This document shows, piece after piece, positions 17,598 through 26,058 of a DNA stretch of 64,000 nucleotides. Below the pieces are notes generated by a model. That model searched no databases, was not told the origin of the DNA, and was given only the letters and a program-made list of their open reading frames with translations. The DNA comes from Streptomyces sp. NBC_01260 (GTDB lineage: Bacteria; Actinomycetota; Actinomycetes; Streptomycetales; Streptomycetaceae). The stretch is taken from the NCBI RefSeq assembly GCF_036226405.1, contig NZ_CP108464.1, positions 4,216,001 to 4,280,000 on the forward strand. Direction: 5' to 3'. The position numbers and the translations under genes were made by a program. The stretch's first letter is position 1; every line of letters begins with the position of its first letter.

Positions 17598-17639
17598 ATG
17601 ACCTCCGTACCGTGCCGGAACTGGTGGCGCTCCTCCTAG
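17598..17639 (+). CDS. trpS leader peptide MTSVPCRNWWRSS (Trp-Trp control codons)
   Basis: A 13-codon reading frame with tandem TGG TGG at codons 9-10 (17622-17627), ending in TAG. It has no convincing ribosome site, but a TACCAT -10-like box at 17586-17591 puts the start of transcription near the ATG, so it may be translated from a leaderless end. It lies 136 bases before the tryptophanyl-tRNA synthetase start and is followed by a hairpin terminator. Ribosome stalling at the Trp codons would couple charged tRNA-Trp to readthrough. An inducible TrpRS under ribosome-mediated attenuation is known in S. coelicolor. Confidence 0.8.
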   Translation: MTSVPCRNWWRSS

Positions 17640-17650
17640 GAGCGGCCACC
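17624..17650 (+). promoter_or_regulatory. Leader 1:2 pause hairpin overlapping the Trp codons
   Basis: GGTGGCGCTCCT (17624-17635), which includes the second Trp codon, pairs with AGGAGCGGCCACC (17638-17650) with one bulge. This is segment 1:2 of a classic attenuator. Segment 2 can instead pair CGGCC (17643-17647) with GGCCG at 17669-17673, inside the left arm of the terminator, giving a weak antiterminator. Confidence 0.65.
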
Positions 17651-17666
17651 TCTTCTGCGCGGGACC

Positions 17667-17697
17667 AGGGCCGTTCGACATGGACGGCCCTTTTTCT
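17667..17697 (+). terminator. Attenuator terminator upstream of trpS
   Basis: AGGGCCGTTC pairs with GGACGGCCCT (17667-17676 and 17682-17691) around a 5-base loop and runs into TTTTT at 17691-17695, followed by CTCT. A U-tract this clear is unusual in Streptomyces. It stands 79 bases before the trpS ATG. Confidence 0.85.
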
Positions 17698-17775
17698 CTG
17701 CCCTCTTGCGGGTACGGGCTCCTCGCCCGGCGGGCCGTCCTCCACGCACACACCGACGCGAGGAGAGACCCACTC

Positions 17776-18834
17776 ATGAGCACGACCTGTGCCGACGCCG
17801 CCCCGGAGACCACTCTGGAGGAGCGAATCCGGCGCGACCCCGCCCGCTTCCGGGTCCTGACCGGCGACCGGCCCACCGGGGCGCTCCACCTCGGGCACTA
17901 CTTCGGCACCCTCCACAACCGGGTGCGGCTCCAGGACCTCGGGGTGGAGACGTTCGTCGTCATCCCCGACTACCAGGTGCTCACCGACCGGGACGTCGCC
18001 GAACGGCTCGTCGCGACCATGGAGGGGCTGCTGCTGGACTACCTGGCCGTCGGCATCGACCCGGAACGCTCGGTGATCTTCAACCACAGCGCCGTGCCCG
18101 CGCTCAACCAGCTGCTGCTGCCGTTCCTGAGCCTGGTCTCCGTCGCCGAACTGGGCCGCAACCCCACGGTCAAGGACGAGATCGCGCACTCCCGGCAGTC
18201 CTCCGTCAGCGGTCTGATGTTCACCTACCCGGTCCATCAGGCGGCCGACATCCTGTTCTGCAAGGGCAATCTGGTGCCGGTCGGCCAGGACCAGCTGCCC
18301 CACCTCGAAGTGGCCCGGACCGTCGCCCGGCGGTTCAACGAGCGCTACGGACAGGTCTTCCCGGAACCCGAGGCGCTGCTCTCCGCCGTGCCGCAGCTGC
18401 TCGGCACCGACGGCACCAAGATGAGCAAGAGCCGCGCCAACTCCATCGCGCTGAGCGCCGACGCCGACGAGACGGCACGCCTGATCAAGGGCGCGACAAC
18501 GGACGCCGACCGCCACATCACCTACGACCCCGAGGCGCGGCCCGGCGTGTCCGGCCTGGTGCTGCTGGCCGCGCTCTGCCTCGACCGCGATCCGCACGAC
18601 GTGGCCGGGGAGATCGGCGGCGGGGGCGCGGCCGCCCTGAAGCGGACCGTGACCGACGCGGTCAACACCCGGCTGGCACCGATGCGGGCCCGACGGGCCG
18701 AGTACGCACGGGACATGGGGTACGTCCGGTCCGTGCTGCGGGCCGGCAACGAGCGCGCCAACGCCATCGCCGACGCGACACTGACGCAGGTGCGGGAGGT
18801 CATGGGGGGTCTGGTACGGGGCCACTCGTCCTGA
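17776..18834 (+). CDS. trpS: Tryptophanyl-tRNA synthetase, attenuation-controlled
   Basis: A 352-residue class Ic synthetase with HIGH-type motif GALHLGHYFG (about 36-45), DYQVLTDRD, TYPVHQAADILF, VPVGQDQLPHLEVAR and KMSKS in DGTKMSKSRANS (about 215-222). The ATG follows AGGAGA. The leader peptide and terminator just upstream suggest that it is made only when charged tRNA-Trp is scarce. Streptomyces often has two TrpRS genes, one inducible and resistant to the TrpRS inhibitor indolmycin; the leader makes this one a candidate for the inducible copy, but resistance cannot be read from sequence by eye. It ends 4 bp from the convergent NAD-binding gene. Confidence 0.95.
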   Translation: MSTTCADAAPETTLEERIRRDPARFRVLTGDRPTGALHLGHYFGTLHNRVRLQDLGVETFVVIPDYQVLTDRDVAERLVATMEGLLLDYLAVGIDPERSVIFNHSAVPALNQLLLPFLSLVSVAELGRNPTVKDEIAHSRQSSVSGLMFTYPVHQAADILFCKGNLVPVGQDQLPHLEVARTVARRFNERYGQVFPEPEALLSAVPQLLGTDGTKMSKSRANSIALSADADETARLIKGATTDADRHITYDPEARPGVSGLVLLAALCLDRDPHDVAGEIGGGGAAALKRTVTDAVNTRLAPMRARRAEYARDMGYVRSVLRAGNERANAIADATLTQVREVMGGLVRGHSS

Positions 18835-18838
18835 CCGG

Positions 18839-20839
18839 TCAGCGACGCGTCAACGAGCCCCGCCTGCGCAGGAGTTCGGCCAGACCGCGCCGGGTGGCGG
18901 CGATGACCACCCGGTCGGTGGGCTGGAGCACGTACCCGGGGTGCAGGTTCCACACGAGGCCGCCGGGGCGCTCCGTGCCCGCTCCGGGGGCCTGCGGGGG
19001 CGGGACGGGCGCCGCCAGGTCCGGGCGGCGGTCGGCGGTCGGGGCGACGTCCAGCGCGAGGACCCGCCAGGCGCCGGACCGGAACGCCTGCTCCACCGTC
19101 CGGCCCTCCAGCTGCGGATGCCCGGCCACCTCGATCGCGGCGAACAGCATCACCTTCCGCTCGACCGGCACCGCCCCCAGGATCTGCCGGCCCATCATGG
19201 CGACGGCGAACGAGGGCGCGGCCAGATGGGAGACCGAGCGGGAGCGGGTCAGCGCCTGCGGGTGGGCGGTGCGCAGGGTGCGGTAGACGGCGGTGGCGAA
19301 CTCGTCGTCGAACAGGCGCAGCGTCACCCGCAGATCCGGCTTGACCGAGCGGGCGTACAGCGCGGCCTCCAGATTGGTGGTGTCGATGCTGGTCAGGGCG
19401 AGCAGGGCGCGGGAGCGCCGGATCTTCGCCGCCTCCAGCACGCCCTCCTGCGTGACGTCCCCGATGACCACCGGCACGTGCAGCCGCCGGGCCACCGGGA
19501 TGCCGCGCGCGTCCGGGTCGTCCTCCACGCACACCACGGGGATGCCGAGTTCGCGCAGCTGGACGAGGACGCGGGTGCCGATCTTGCCGAGGCCCAGCAG
19601 CACCACGTGTCCGGACAGCCCGCGCGGCGGGCGGCGCAGCGAGGAGACGGTACGGAGCGAGCCGAAGGCCTCCAGCACCCCGGCGACGAGCAGCGGCAGG
19701 AGCATCAGCCCGGCGACCCCGGACAGGAGCTGGATGATCTGGCGGGCGGTGGGATCGCCGATGGCCGGGTCGCCCATCGCGAACAGGTCGAGCAGGGTCA
19801 GATAGGCGGCGTGCAGCGGATCGTCCCCGGTGGTGAACGTGGACGCCACCGCGAGTCCGAGGACGGCCGTGCCGACGCCCAGCGCGGACCAGCGCAGCCG
19901 GCGCGAGAAGATCTGGCTCAGCGGTGCGCCCCGGCCGCCCATCCGGGGCGTCGGGGAGGCCGGACCGCTCTGGCTGACGGCCTCCAGGACGACGGTTCCG
20001 CGCCCGGTCGCCGCGGCCACCTCGGTCTGGTCGGGCAGGAGCCGGGGGCCCTCGTCGCCGCTGCTGTCGGAGCCCTCGGTGCCCGCCGGGTCATGGGTGG
20101 TGGAGGAGAGCAGGGCCAGTGTGCACAGGCCCGGGTCGGCGACCTGGCCGTCGCGGGGCGGGGTGCGTTCGGCGGCCCGAAGGAGCAGGCCCTCCGCCTG
20201 GATCACCTTGCTGGATCCGGCGAGCGCGGTCGCCGCGAGGGCGGGGGCCGCGGTGTCGGCGTCGGACAGGACCGTGGTGGAGGCGTCCAGCGCGGTCTGG
20301 TCGAGCCCCGGCGAGGCGACGGCGGCCGCCTGGTCGAGCAGGGTCTCCAGATGCTGGCCGAGCTTGCGGTTGTAGAGCCGGATCACCAGCCGGACGCGGG
20401 GGTTGAGCCGGCGGGCGGTCAGCGCGGCGCGGATGTTGCGCTCGTCGTCGTCGTAGACGAGGGCGAGCGCGGCGGCCGTGTCGACACCGGCCTCCTCCAA
20501 CGCCTCGTCGGAGGGCTCGGGCGCCTGGAGGATGCGCACCGCCTCCACCCCGGCGTTGGTGTCGCTGTCACCGTTCCCGGCGCCGTTGCCGCCGTTGCGG
20601 CTCATCGCCGACGACATCCGGCCGAACAGGGCGGCCGCCCGCCCGCGCCCGGTCAGCGGCAGTTCCGGCCGTCTCGGATCGGGCCCCGGCGGCAGGACGA
20701 GGGTGACCCGTTCCCCGTAGACGTAGCGCAGTTCCACGGCGAGCCGCTGGGCGAGCGCGTCGTCGCCGCAGACGACCATGTGGCCGGAGAACGGGGAGCG
20801 TTGGGGCTGCTGCGGAAGTGGGGGCACATGACCCAGCAT
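18839..20839 (-). CDS. Double NAD-binding (TrkA-N/RCK) protein with two-helix channel-like core
   Basis: A 666-residue protein in the arrangement NAD-binding domain / two membrane helices / NAD-binding domain. The first Rossmann-like region begins MVVCGDDALAQRLAVELR (about 20-140) and contains a Gly/Asn-rich insertion. Helices lie at about 335-355 and 385-410 with a loop LTLLDLFAMGDPAIGDP where a potassium channel would have TVGYGD, so the filter is degenerate, as in CASTOR/POLLUX-like proteins. The second TrkA-N domain has VVLLGLGKIGTRVLVQLRE (about 430-450) and a C-terminal domain near VLQPTDRVVIAATRRGLAEL. The ATG is 40 bp downstream of the ATPase gene on the same strand, which suggests an operon. 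The ion carried is unknown. Confidence 0.8.
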   Translation of the reverse strand: MLGHVPPLPQQPQRSPFSGHMVVCGDDALAQRLAVELRYVYGERVTLVLPPGPDPRRPELPLTGRGRAAALFGRMSSAMSRNGGNGAGNGDSDTNAGVEAVRILQAPEPSDEALEEAGVDTAAALALVYDDDERNIRAALTARRLNPRVRLVIRLYNRKLGQHLETLLDQAAAVASPGLDQTALDASTTVLSDADTAAPALAATALAGSSKVIQAEGLLLRAAERTPPRDGQVADPGLCTLALLSSTTHDPAGTEGSDSSGDEGPRLLPDQTEVAAATGRGTVVLEAVSQSGPASPTPRMGGRGAPLSQIFSRRLRWSALGVGTAVLGLAVASTFTTGDDPLHAAYLTLLDLFAMGDPAIGDPTARQIIQLLSGVAGLMLLPLLVAGVLEAFGSLRTVSSLRRPPRGLSGHVVLLGLGKIGTRVLVQLRELGIPVVCVEDDPDARGIPVARRLHVPVVIGDVTQEGVLEAAKIRRSRALLALTSIDTTNLEAALYARSVKPDLRVTLRLFDDEFATAVYRTLRTAHPQALTRSRSVSHLAAPSFAVAMMGRQILGAVPVERKVMLFAAIEVAGHPQLEGRTVEQAFRSGAWRVLALDVAPTADRRPDLAAPVPPPQAPGAGTERPGGLVWNLHPGYVLQPTDRVVIAATRRGLAELLRRRGSLTRR

Positions 20840-20879
20840 GCCTGTTCCCTTCTCGGGGTCGCTTCTCCGATCGCCGCCG

Positions 20880-23800
20880 TCAGTGGTCCCCGGGGGGCCC
20901 GGACGGCGGCCGGGCGAGGAGCTGGCGGGGGTCCGCCGCCCGGCTGATCGCCGATTCGACCGCCGCGATCCGGTCCGCGAGCAGTCCCAGTGCGGCCACC
21001 GCACGGGTCACGGGGTCGCCGTCCGGCCCGCCGAGCGCCTGGGCGCGGACGTAGCCGGCGGTGACGGCGGACCAGCGGGCGGCCCGCTCCGGACCGAGTG
21101 TTCCGCGCAGTGCGGCGAGCTTCAGCAGGGCGGCCTCCGCGCCCGAGGTGAGCGTCTGGGCCTCGCCCGCGTAGTGGTCGTCGATGACGTCGGACAGTTC
21201 GGCGTCGTTCATCACGGGCACGATCCGCTCGGCGATCCGGTTCATGTTGCGGTACGAGCCCTGCAGCCGGAACGGCGGTTCGGTGCGCGTCGTGTCCGTC
21301 TGCGCCGCCGAGGCGATGTAGGCGGCGTTGACGGCGAGAACGGTGTCGCGTGCGGTGAGCAGATGGCGCAGCACGGCGACGACGCGTTCCACCTCGACGG
21401 GCGCGTACGGGTGCTCCAGCCGGTTCGCACCGGAGGCGGGTTCCGTGCCGGCGGCGAGCCGCAGCAGCAGTGCGAGGTCGTCGCGGGACCGCCCGGCGAG
21501 CGGGGCCAGCACCGGGTTGGCGGTCAGCGCGTTCTCCACGAAGCTCAGCGCGAAGACGTCCTCCCGGCCGCTCAGCACCTCGCCGAGATTCCAGACGTCG
21601 GCCCGGTTGGCGAGCATGTCGGGAATCCGGAACCGCTCCCCGGACTCGGTGTAGGGGTTGCCCGCCATGCACACCGCGAACCGCTTGCCCCGCAGGTCGT
21701 AGCTGCGCGGCTCGCCGTCCCGCACGCCCTCGATCCGGCGGGTGGCGTCGCAGAGCGGGATGAACTTCTGGAGCAGTTCCGGTGAGGTGTGCTGGATGTC
21801 GTCGAGGTAGAGGAGGGTGTTGTTGCCCGCCTCCAGCGCGAAGTTGATCTTCTCGATCTCCTGGCGCGCGGTCGCGCTGCGCGCCTGCGCGGGGTCCAGC
21901 GAGGTCACGTCGTGGCCGAGGTTGGGTCCGCTGATCTTGACGAGGACCAGGCCGAGCCGGTCGGCGACGTACTCCATCAGCGTCGTCTTGCCGTAGCCGG
22001 GCGGCGACACGAGCAGCAGCAGGCCCTGCGAGTCGGTGCGCCGGTCGGCGTCGGCGGTGCCGAGCTGCTTGGCGAGGCTGTCGCCGATCAGCGGCAGGTA
22101 CACCTCGTCGAGCAGCCGGTTGCGGACGAACGCCGACACCACGCGCGGCCGGTGGTCGTCCAGCCGCAGCCGGGTGCGCTCGGCTGCGGCCAGTGCGGTG
22201 CGCCGTCGCTGGTAGGCGCGGAAGCCGGGCGCCGTGACCGTGCGGAACTCCTCGGTACGGGAGAGGAGTTCGTCGATCCGCAGGGGCAGCCGGCCCCGGT
22301 CGATGCGCGGGTGGACACCGAGGAGCCCGTCCACGGTCGCGGTGAGCGGCGCCTCGCCCTCGTACCGGCGCACGGTGGGTTCCGGGCAGAGCTCCACGGC
22401 GACGGCCTCCGCGAGATCGCCGTCGTCGAGGTCCGAGCCGCTCGCGCGGGAGTACGCGCTGAGCCACCCCTCGACGAGCTGGCGGCGGGCCGGCAGGTCG
22501 TCCCCCAGGGCCGCGAGATCCTCGTCGTAGGCCGAAGTGCCGGTGGTACGGCGGAACTTGTCCAGGAAGGTGCGGACGCCGGCACTGGTGACGAACCCCT
22601 CGGGGCCGCTCGTCAGTTCCTCGAAGAGGTACGAGGCGACGGCCCGCGAGCCCTCGCCCGCGATGACGCCCGCCCACTCCTCCTGGAGCGCGGCGACGGC
22701 CGGGGCGAGCCCGAAGGTGTCGCGGGCGCGGGCCAGCGAGCGGGCCCGGCGGGTCCAGGAGGTCCGTCGGGCCTCGTCCGCCCGGTGCGCCCAGAAGAGC
22801 TGGGCGGCGGCCCGGACGGCGGGCGGGCAGCGCAGCAGTCCGGCTCCGGCACGCAGGCGCAGCAGTACGGTCAGGATCGCTGCGGCGTCCTCGTCGTGGA
22901 CGCCGCGCTGATACCCCTCGTCGTACGCGGCTGCCGCGGACTCCCTGACCAATGCGGCGAGTTCGTCCGGTTCCAGGGAGGCCAGCCGGTCCGCGCCCTG
23001 CTCGGCCAGCAGCCGGGCGGCCAGGTGCTCGCCGCGGTAGACGGACGGGGACTCGGAGGGCAGCTGCTGGTCCCAGTACGGGCGGGTCTCGACGAAGGCC
23101 GGGTCGGTGACCGGCATCCGGTAGTCGGTCCCGGTGACCGCGAACGCGAGCCCGTCCCCCTGGGGGACCAGCGTCAGATCGAACGGCTGGGTGTTCACCG
23201 CGAACCGATGGCGGCCCAGCCGGATGGTCGCCCCGCCGTCCGCGTACAGCTCGCTGCGGTCGCGCAGCGCCCGCAGGGCCTCCTGGCGGGCCGCGAGCAG
23301 CTGCCCCTCCAGCTCCTCGGCCCGTACCGCGTCGCCGAGTTCGCGCAGCTCGGCCGCGGTGCGGCGGACCTTGGCGACCATCGGGTCGGAGGCGAAGCAG
23401 GTGTGGACGGCGTCCGCGTCGGGCAGCGCGGCGCTGCGGCGGGCGACCGTGTCCAGCACCCGGACGGCGGACTGGGCGAGGCGCTCGGTGCGGCGGGCGA
23501 CGGCGTCCTGAAGGGTCTGCCTGCGGGCCGAGAACGCCTCGTACACCTCCGTCCGCCGCTCGCCCAGCGCGGTCAGGAAGTCGTCGAACTCGGCGAACCG
23601 CGCCTCCAGGTTCTCCAGCTGGAGCAACAGCCGCGCGAGCTGCTCGTCGCAGGCACCGGGGGTGCCCGCGGCGGCCAGCGCCCCCGTCACCGCCTGTCCC
23701 AGCAGGGCGAACTCGGCGGCGAACTCGGCCCGTCCCTCGTGGTCGAGGAGTTCACGGCGGCGGGCGTCGAGCGTGGCGCGGGCCCGGTTCACCCCGCCGA

Positions 23801-25814
23801 GCACCTCGGCGATCCGCTCCAGGATCGAGGTACGGACCACGCCGTCACCGATGTCGAGCCCGGTGACGACGTCGGTGACCGTGCTCAGCCCGTCCGTCAT
23901 CCCCGCCAGCCGGTCGCCGAGCGCGGCGGCGTCGGTGACGGTGGCGAGCGCGGACGCCTCCTCGGTGAGGCGGGCGATGTCCTCGTGGTACCCGGCGAAC
24001 GCGCCGTCCCTGGCCAGGAACGCGACCGCGCGCCGGCCGGCCGAGGCCAGGTCGTCGGCGGTGGCGGCGGTGAGTTCGGCGATCCGCTCGGTGTCCGCGT
24101 ACCGCATCTCGCCGAGCGTGGCCAGATGGCCGTGCGCGGTGCGGAGTTCGGTGAGCCGGGTGACCCAGTCGGCGGCGTACTGCGGGGCCTCGCCGCGGAC
24201 CCGGCGCACCAGTGCGGTGATCCGGTCCGCGCTCTCGGCGAGCGCGTCGGCGGCCTGCCGGGTCAGTTCCTGGACGCCCTCGAACTCTGCGAGGACCTGC
24301 TGCGCGGTGTCCCGGAGCGCGGTCAACGGGTCGGCGAGAGAGCCGAGTTCGCTGTCCCCCAGCCAGTGGTAGCGGTCGGTGGCCCGGGTGCAGTCGGCCA
24401 CCAGCCGCGCGTAGACCGCGCCGGTCGGGCTGGTCGCGTCGGCGCTGTGCGCGAGCGCGAGGCAGTCGGAGATGCCGCGCACCAGGTCGGCGTTGCCGAT
24501 CCGGGCCAGCGGGCCGGTGCCGGCGGGGCGGGAGGCGGCGTAGGTGTCGGAGACGTACGGCGTCTGCCAGCGCTGCAACGGGTGCACCCGGGCCGGTCCG
24601 GCGTCCGGGCCCTCCACCGGTTCCCGCAGGAGTACGAGCGTCCCGTCGTCGAGCAGGGCGTGGCCGCGGCCCTGGAGCGGGGTGGCGACCTCCTGGCGGA
24701 TCACGTTGTAGGGGAGCAGCAGGCTGCGGCCGTTGTCCCGGGAGCGGAACGCGTAGAGGACGTCCTCGCCGTTGGGGGAGCGGACGGCCCCCTCGAAGGC
24801 GGGCTCGGTGAGCGGCCGCGCGATGTCGAAGGTCTTGGCGGCGCCGGTGGTCAGGTAGAAGCCGCCGGGGAAGATGATCCCCTGGTCCTCGGGGAGCCGG
24901 TGGCAGGCCGGGCCGATGCCGTCCAGCCGCAGCACGGTGCCCAGGAGCGAGTTGAACACGAGGTGGCGGGTGGCCTCCTCCTTGTACGGGCGGATGCGGA
25001 GCAGGACCAGCGGGCCGAGCTCCGCGTACTCGACCTCGGCGTCGGCGAGTGACTGGAGGGGCTCGGTGACCGGCTCCCGGTAGATCCCGTCCGGGGTGTC
25101 CGTGTCGTTGACGGTCTTGACGGTGAGGTGGCCGCCGAGGGTGGTGACGTACAGCCGCGCGTCGCTCCCGTCGCCCGTACCCCCGATCGCGATGTGCGGG
25201 TGCCGGCCGGGGAGGTGGGACTCGCGTCCGGCGACGGTCCAGGTGAAGTCGTGCGACGGCGGGAACACGTGGTCGCGTTCGCCGCGGGCGTCGAGGAACG
25301 CGCCGGGTGTGCCGTCGGCGTCGAGGGCCCAGCGCAGGACGCGGATGTCCTCGGCGCTCTCGCCGGTCCGGAACACGGCCAGGAGCCGGCCGTCGGTACG
25401 GCGCAGCCGCAGCAGCCGGGCGTCGCGGTAGTAGCGGTGCAGCCCGTTGAACTCGCGGACGAACGCCTCGTCGGTGAGGAGCGGGCCGGTGCCGGGTGTC
25501 AGCTCGGCGTCGTACAGCGCGAGTACGTCGTCGACGGCGGGCTCGTCGCCCCGGCCGGGGCCGCGTTCGAAGCCGAACAGCAGCCGGCCGCCGATCGCGA
25601 CGAGGTCGCGGGGGGTGGAGGGCTGCTCGGTACGGATGCGCTCGCTGCCGAGCAGCCGCAGTCCGGTGGAGCCGAACTCCTCCGTGCGGCGGGAGTTGAG
25701 CGCCTCGGCCCGGCGGGTGAGCTCCGCGGCCTGGGTGCCGAGCCGGCGGCGCAGCACGTCGTAGGCCCCGGCCTCCACGGGGCCGCCCGGGGGCGGCGGG
25801 GTTCCGGTGTCCAT
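20880..25814 (-). CDS. Giant DUF3686/AAA+ ATPase, annotated elsewhere as DNA repair ATPase
   Basis: 1644 residues. The N-terminal 500 residues form a beta-rich domain of DUF3686 type (LRLLGSERIRTEQPSTPRDL, LLFGFE, RYYRDARLLRLRRTDGR). About 500-1000 is long, Ala/Arg-rich and helical, probably coiled coil. The C-terminal AAA+ module has Walker A VSPPGYGKTTLMEYVADRLG near residue 1270 and Walker B TLLYLDDIQHT near 1338, followed by FAVCMAGNPYTESGERFRIP, a sensor 1-like Asn. It resembles MoxR/dynein-type AAA+ more than repair enzymes; the repair label in databases is weakly founded. It lies downstream of the flotillin gene and 40 bp upstream of the channel-like gene. Confidence 0.8.
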   Translation of the reverse strand: MDTGTPPPPGGPVEAGAYDVLRRRLGTQAAELTRRAEALNSRRTEEFGSTGLRLLGSERIRTEQPSTPRDLVAIGGRLLFGFERGPGRGDEPAVDDVLALYDAELTPGTGPLLTDEAFVREFNGLHRYYRDARLLRLRRTDGRLLAVFRTGESAEDIRVLRWALDADGTPGAFLDARGERDHVFPPSHDFTWTVAGRESHLPGRHPHIAIGGTGDGSDARLYVTTLGGHLTVKTVNDTDTPDGIYREPVTEPLQSLADAEVEYAELGPLVLLRIRPYKEEATRHLVFNSLLGTVLRLDGIGPACHRLPEDQGIIFPGGFYLTTGAAKTFDIARPLTEPAFEGAVRSPNGEDVLYAFRSRDNGRSLLLPYNVIRQEVATPLQGRGHALLDDGTLVLLREPVEGPDAGPARVHPLQRWQTPYVSDTYAASRPAGTGPLARIGNADLVRGISDCLALAHSADATSPTGAVYARLVADCTRATDRYHWLGDSELGSLADPLTALRDTAQQVLAEFEGVQELTRQAADALAESADRITALVRRVRGEAPQYAADWVTRLTELRTAHGHLATLGEMRYADTERIAELTAATADDLASAGRRAVAFLARDGAFAGYHEDIARLTEEASALATVTDAAALGDRLAGMTDGLSTVTDVVTGLDIGDGVVRTSILERIAEVLGGVNRARATLDARRRELLDHEGRAEFAAEFALLGQAVTGALAAAGTPGACDEQLARLLLQLENLEARFAEFDDFLTALGERRTEVYEAFSARRQTLQDAVARRTERLAQSAVRVLDTVARRSAALPDADAVHTCFASDPMVAKVRRTAAELRELGDAVRAEELEGQLLAARQEALRALRDRSELYADGGATIRLGRHRFAVNTQPFDLTLVPQGDGLAFAVTGTDYRMPVTDPAFVETRPYWDQQLPSESPSVYRGEHLAARLLAEQGADRLASLEPDELAALVRESAAAAYDEGYQRGVHDEDAAAILTVLLRLRAGAGLLRCPPAVRAAAQLFWAHRADEARRTSWTRRARSLARARDTFGLAPAVAALQEEWAGVIAGEGSRAVASYLFEELTSGPEGFVTSAGVRTFLDKFRRTTGTSAYDEDLAALGDDLPARRQLVEGWLSAYSRASGSDLDDGDLAEAVAVELCPEPTVRRYEGEAPLTATVDGLLGVHPRIDRGRLPLRIDELLSRTEEFRTVTAPGFRAYQRRRTALAAAERTRLRLDDHRPRVVSAFVRNRLLDEVYLPLIGDSLAKQLGTADADRRTDSQGLLLLVSPPGYGKTTLMEYVADRLGLVLVKISGPNLGHDVTSLDPAQARSATARQEIEKINFALEAGNNTLLYLDDIQHTSPELLQKFIPLCDATRRIEGVRDGEPRSYDLRGKRFAVCMAGNPYTESGERFRIPDMLANRADVWNLGEVLSGREDVFALSFVENALTANPVLAPLAGRSRDDLALLLRLAAGTEPASGANRLEHPYAPVEVERVVAVLRHLLTARDTVLAVNAAYIASAAQTDTTRTEPPFRLQGSYRNMNRIAERIVPVMNDAELSDVIDDHYAGEAQTLTSGAEAALLKLAALRGTLGPERAARWSAVTAGYVRAQALGGPDGDPVTRAVAALGLLADRIAAVESAISRAADPRQLLARPPSGPPGDH

Positions 25815-25878
25815 GCGGGGCGGCTCCTTACGGGTGGGCGGATCTGTGGGGTCCGGGGCGGCCGGGCGGCCCGGCGTT

Positions 25879-25903
25879 GTCCTCGATCGCCGGACGGGCT
25901 CGA
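25879..25903 (+). repeat. Streptomyces interspersed repeat, copy 1 in the ATPase/flotillin gap
   Basis: GTCCTCGATCGCCGGACGG continues to GCTCGA; the core is GCCGGACGGGCT. It is one of three copies in the 244-bp gap 25815-26058, which has no gene. Confidence 0.8.
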
Positions 25904-25934
25904 CCGGGGTTCGGGTGCCACCGGGGCACCGTCC

Positions 25935-25959
25935 GTCCTCAACCGCCGGACGGGCTTGA
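25935..25959 (+). repeat. Streptomyces interspersed repeat, copy 2 in the ATPase/flotillin gap
   Basis: GTCCTCAACCGCCGGACGGG continues to CTTGA, in the same orientation as copy 1 and 56 bp downstream of it. Confidence 0.85.
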
Positions 25960-25995
25960 CCGGCCCGCCCCTGCCGTGGATCCGCGGGCGGCCTT

Positions 25996-26020
25996 TCCAG
26001 CCCGTCCGGCGATCGAGGAC
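25996..26020 (-). repeat. Streptomyces interspersed repeat, copy 3 (inverted) in the ATPase/flotillin gap
   Basis: TCCAGCCCGTCCGGCGATCG then AGGAC is the reverse complement of the unit. It can pair with copy 1 or 2 to make a long hairpin between the flotillin and ATPase genes. Confidence 0.85.
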
Positions 26021-26058
26021 AGGGCGTTGCTCCGGAGGGGCCGGGGCGACGCGTCCGG

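Noticed and set aside
21789..25052. A 1087-codon open frame on the plus strand opposite the ATPase gene
   Set aside because: It is an antisense shadow of a GC-rich gene. It has no domain motifs and a composition of Gly, Arg, Val and Glu typical of such shadows; the minus-strand frame has Walker motifs.
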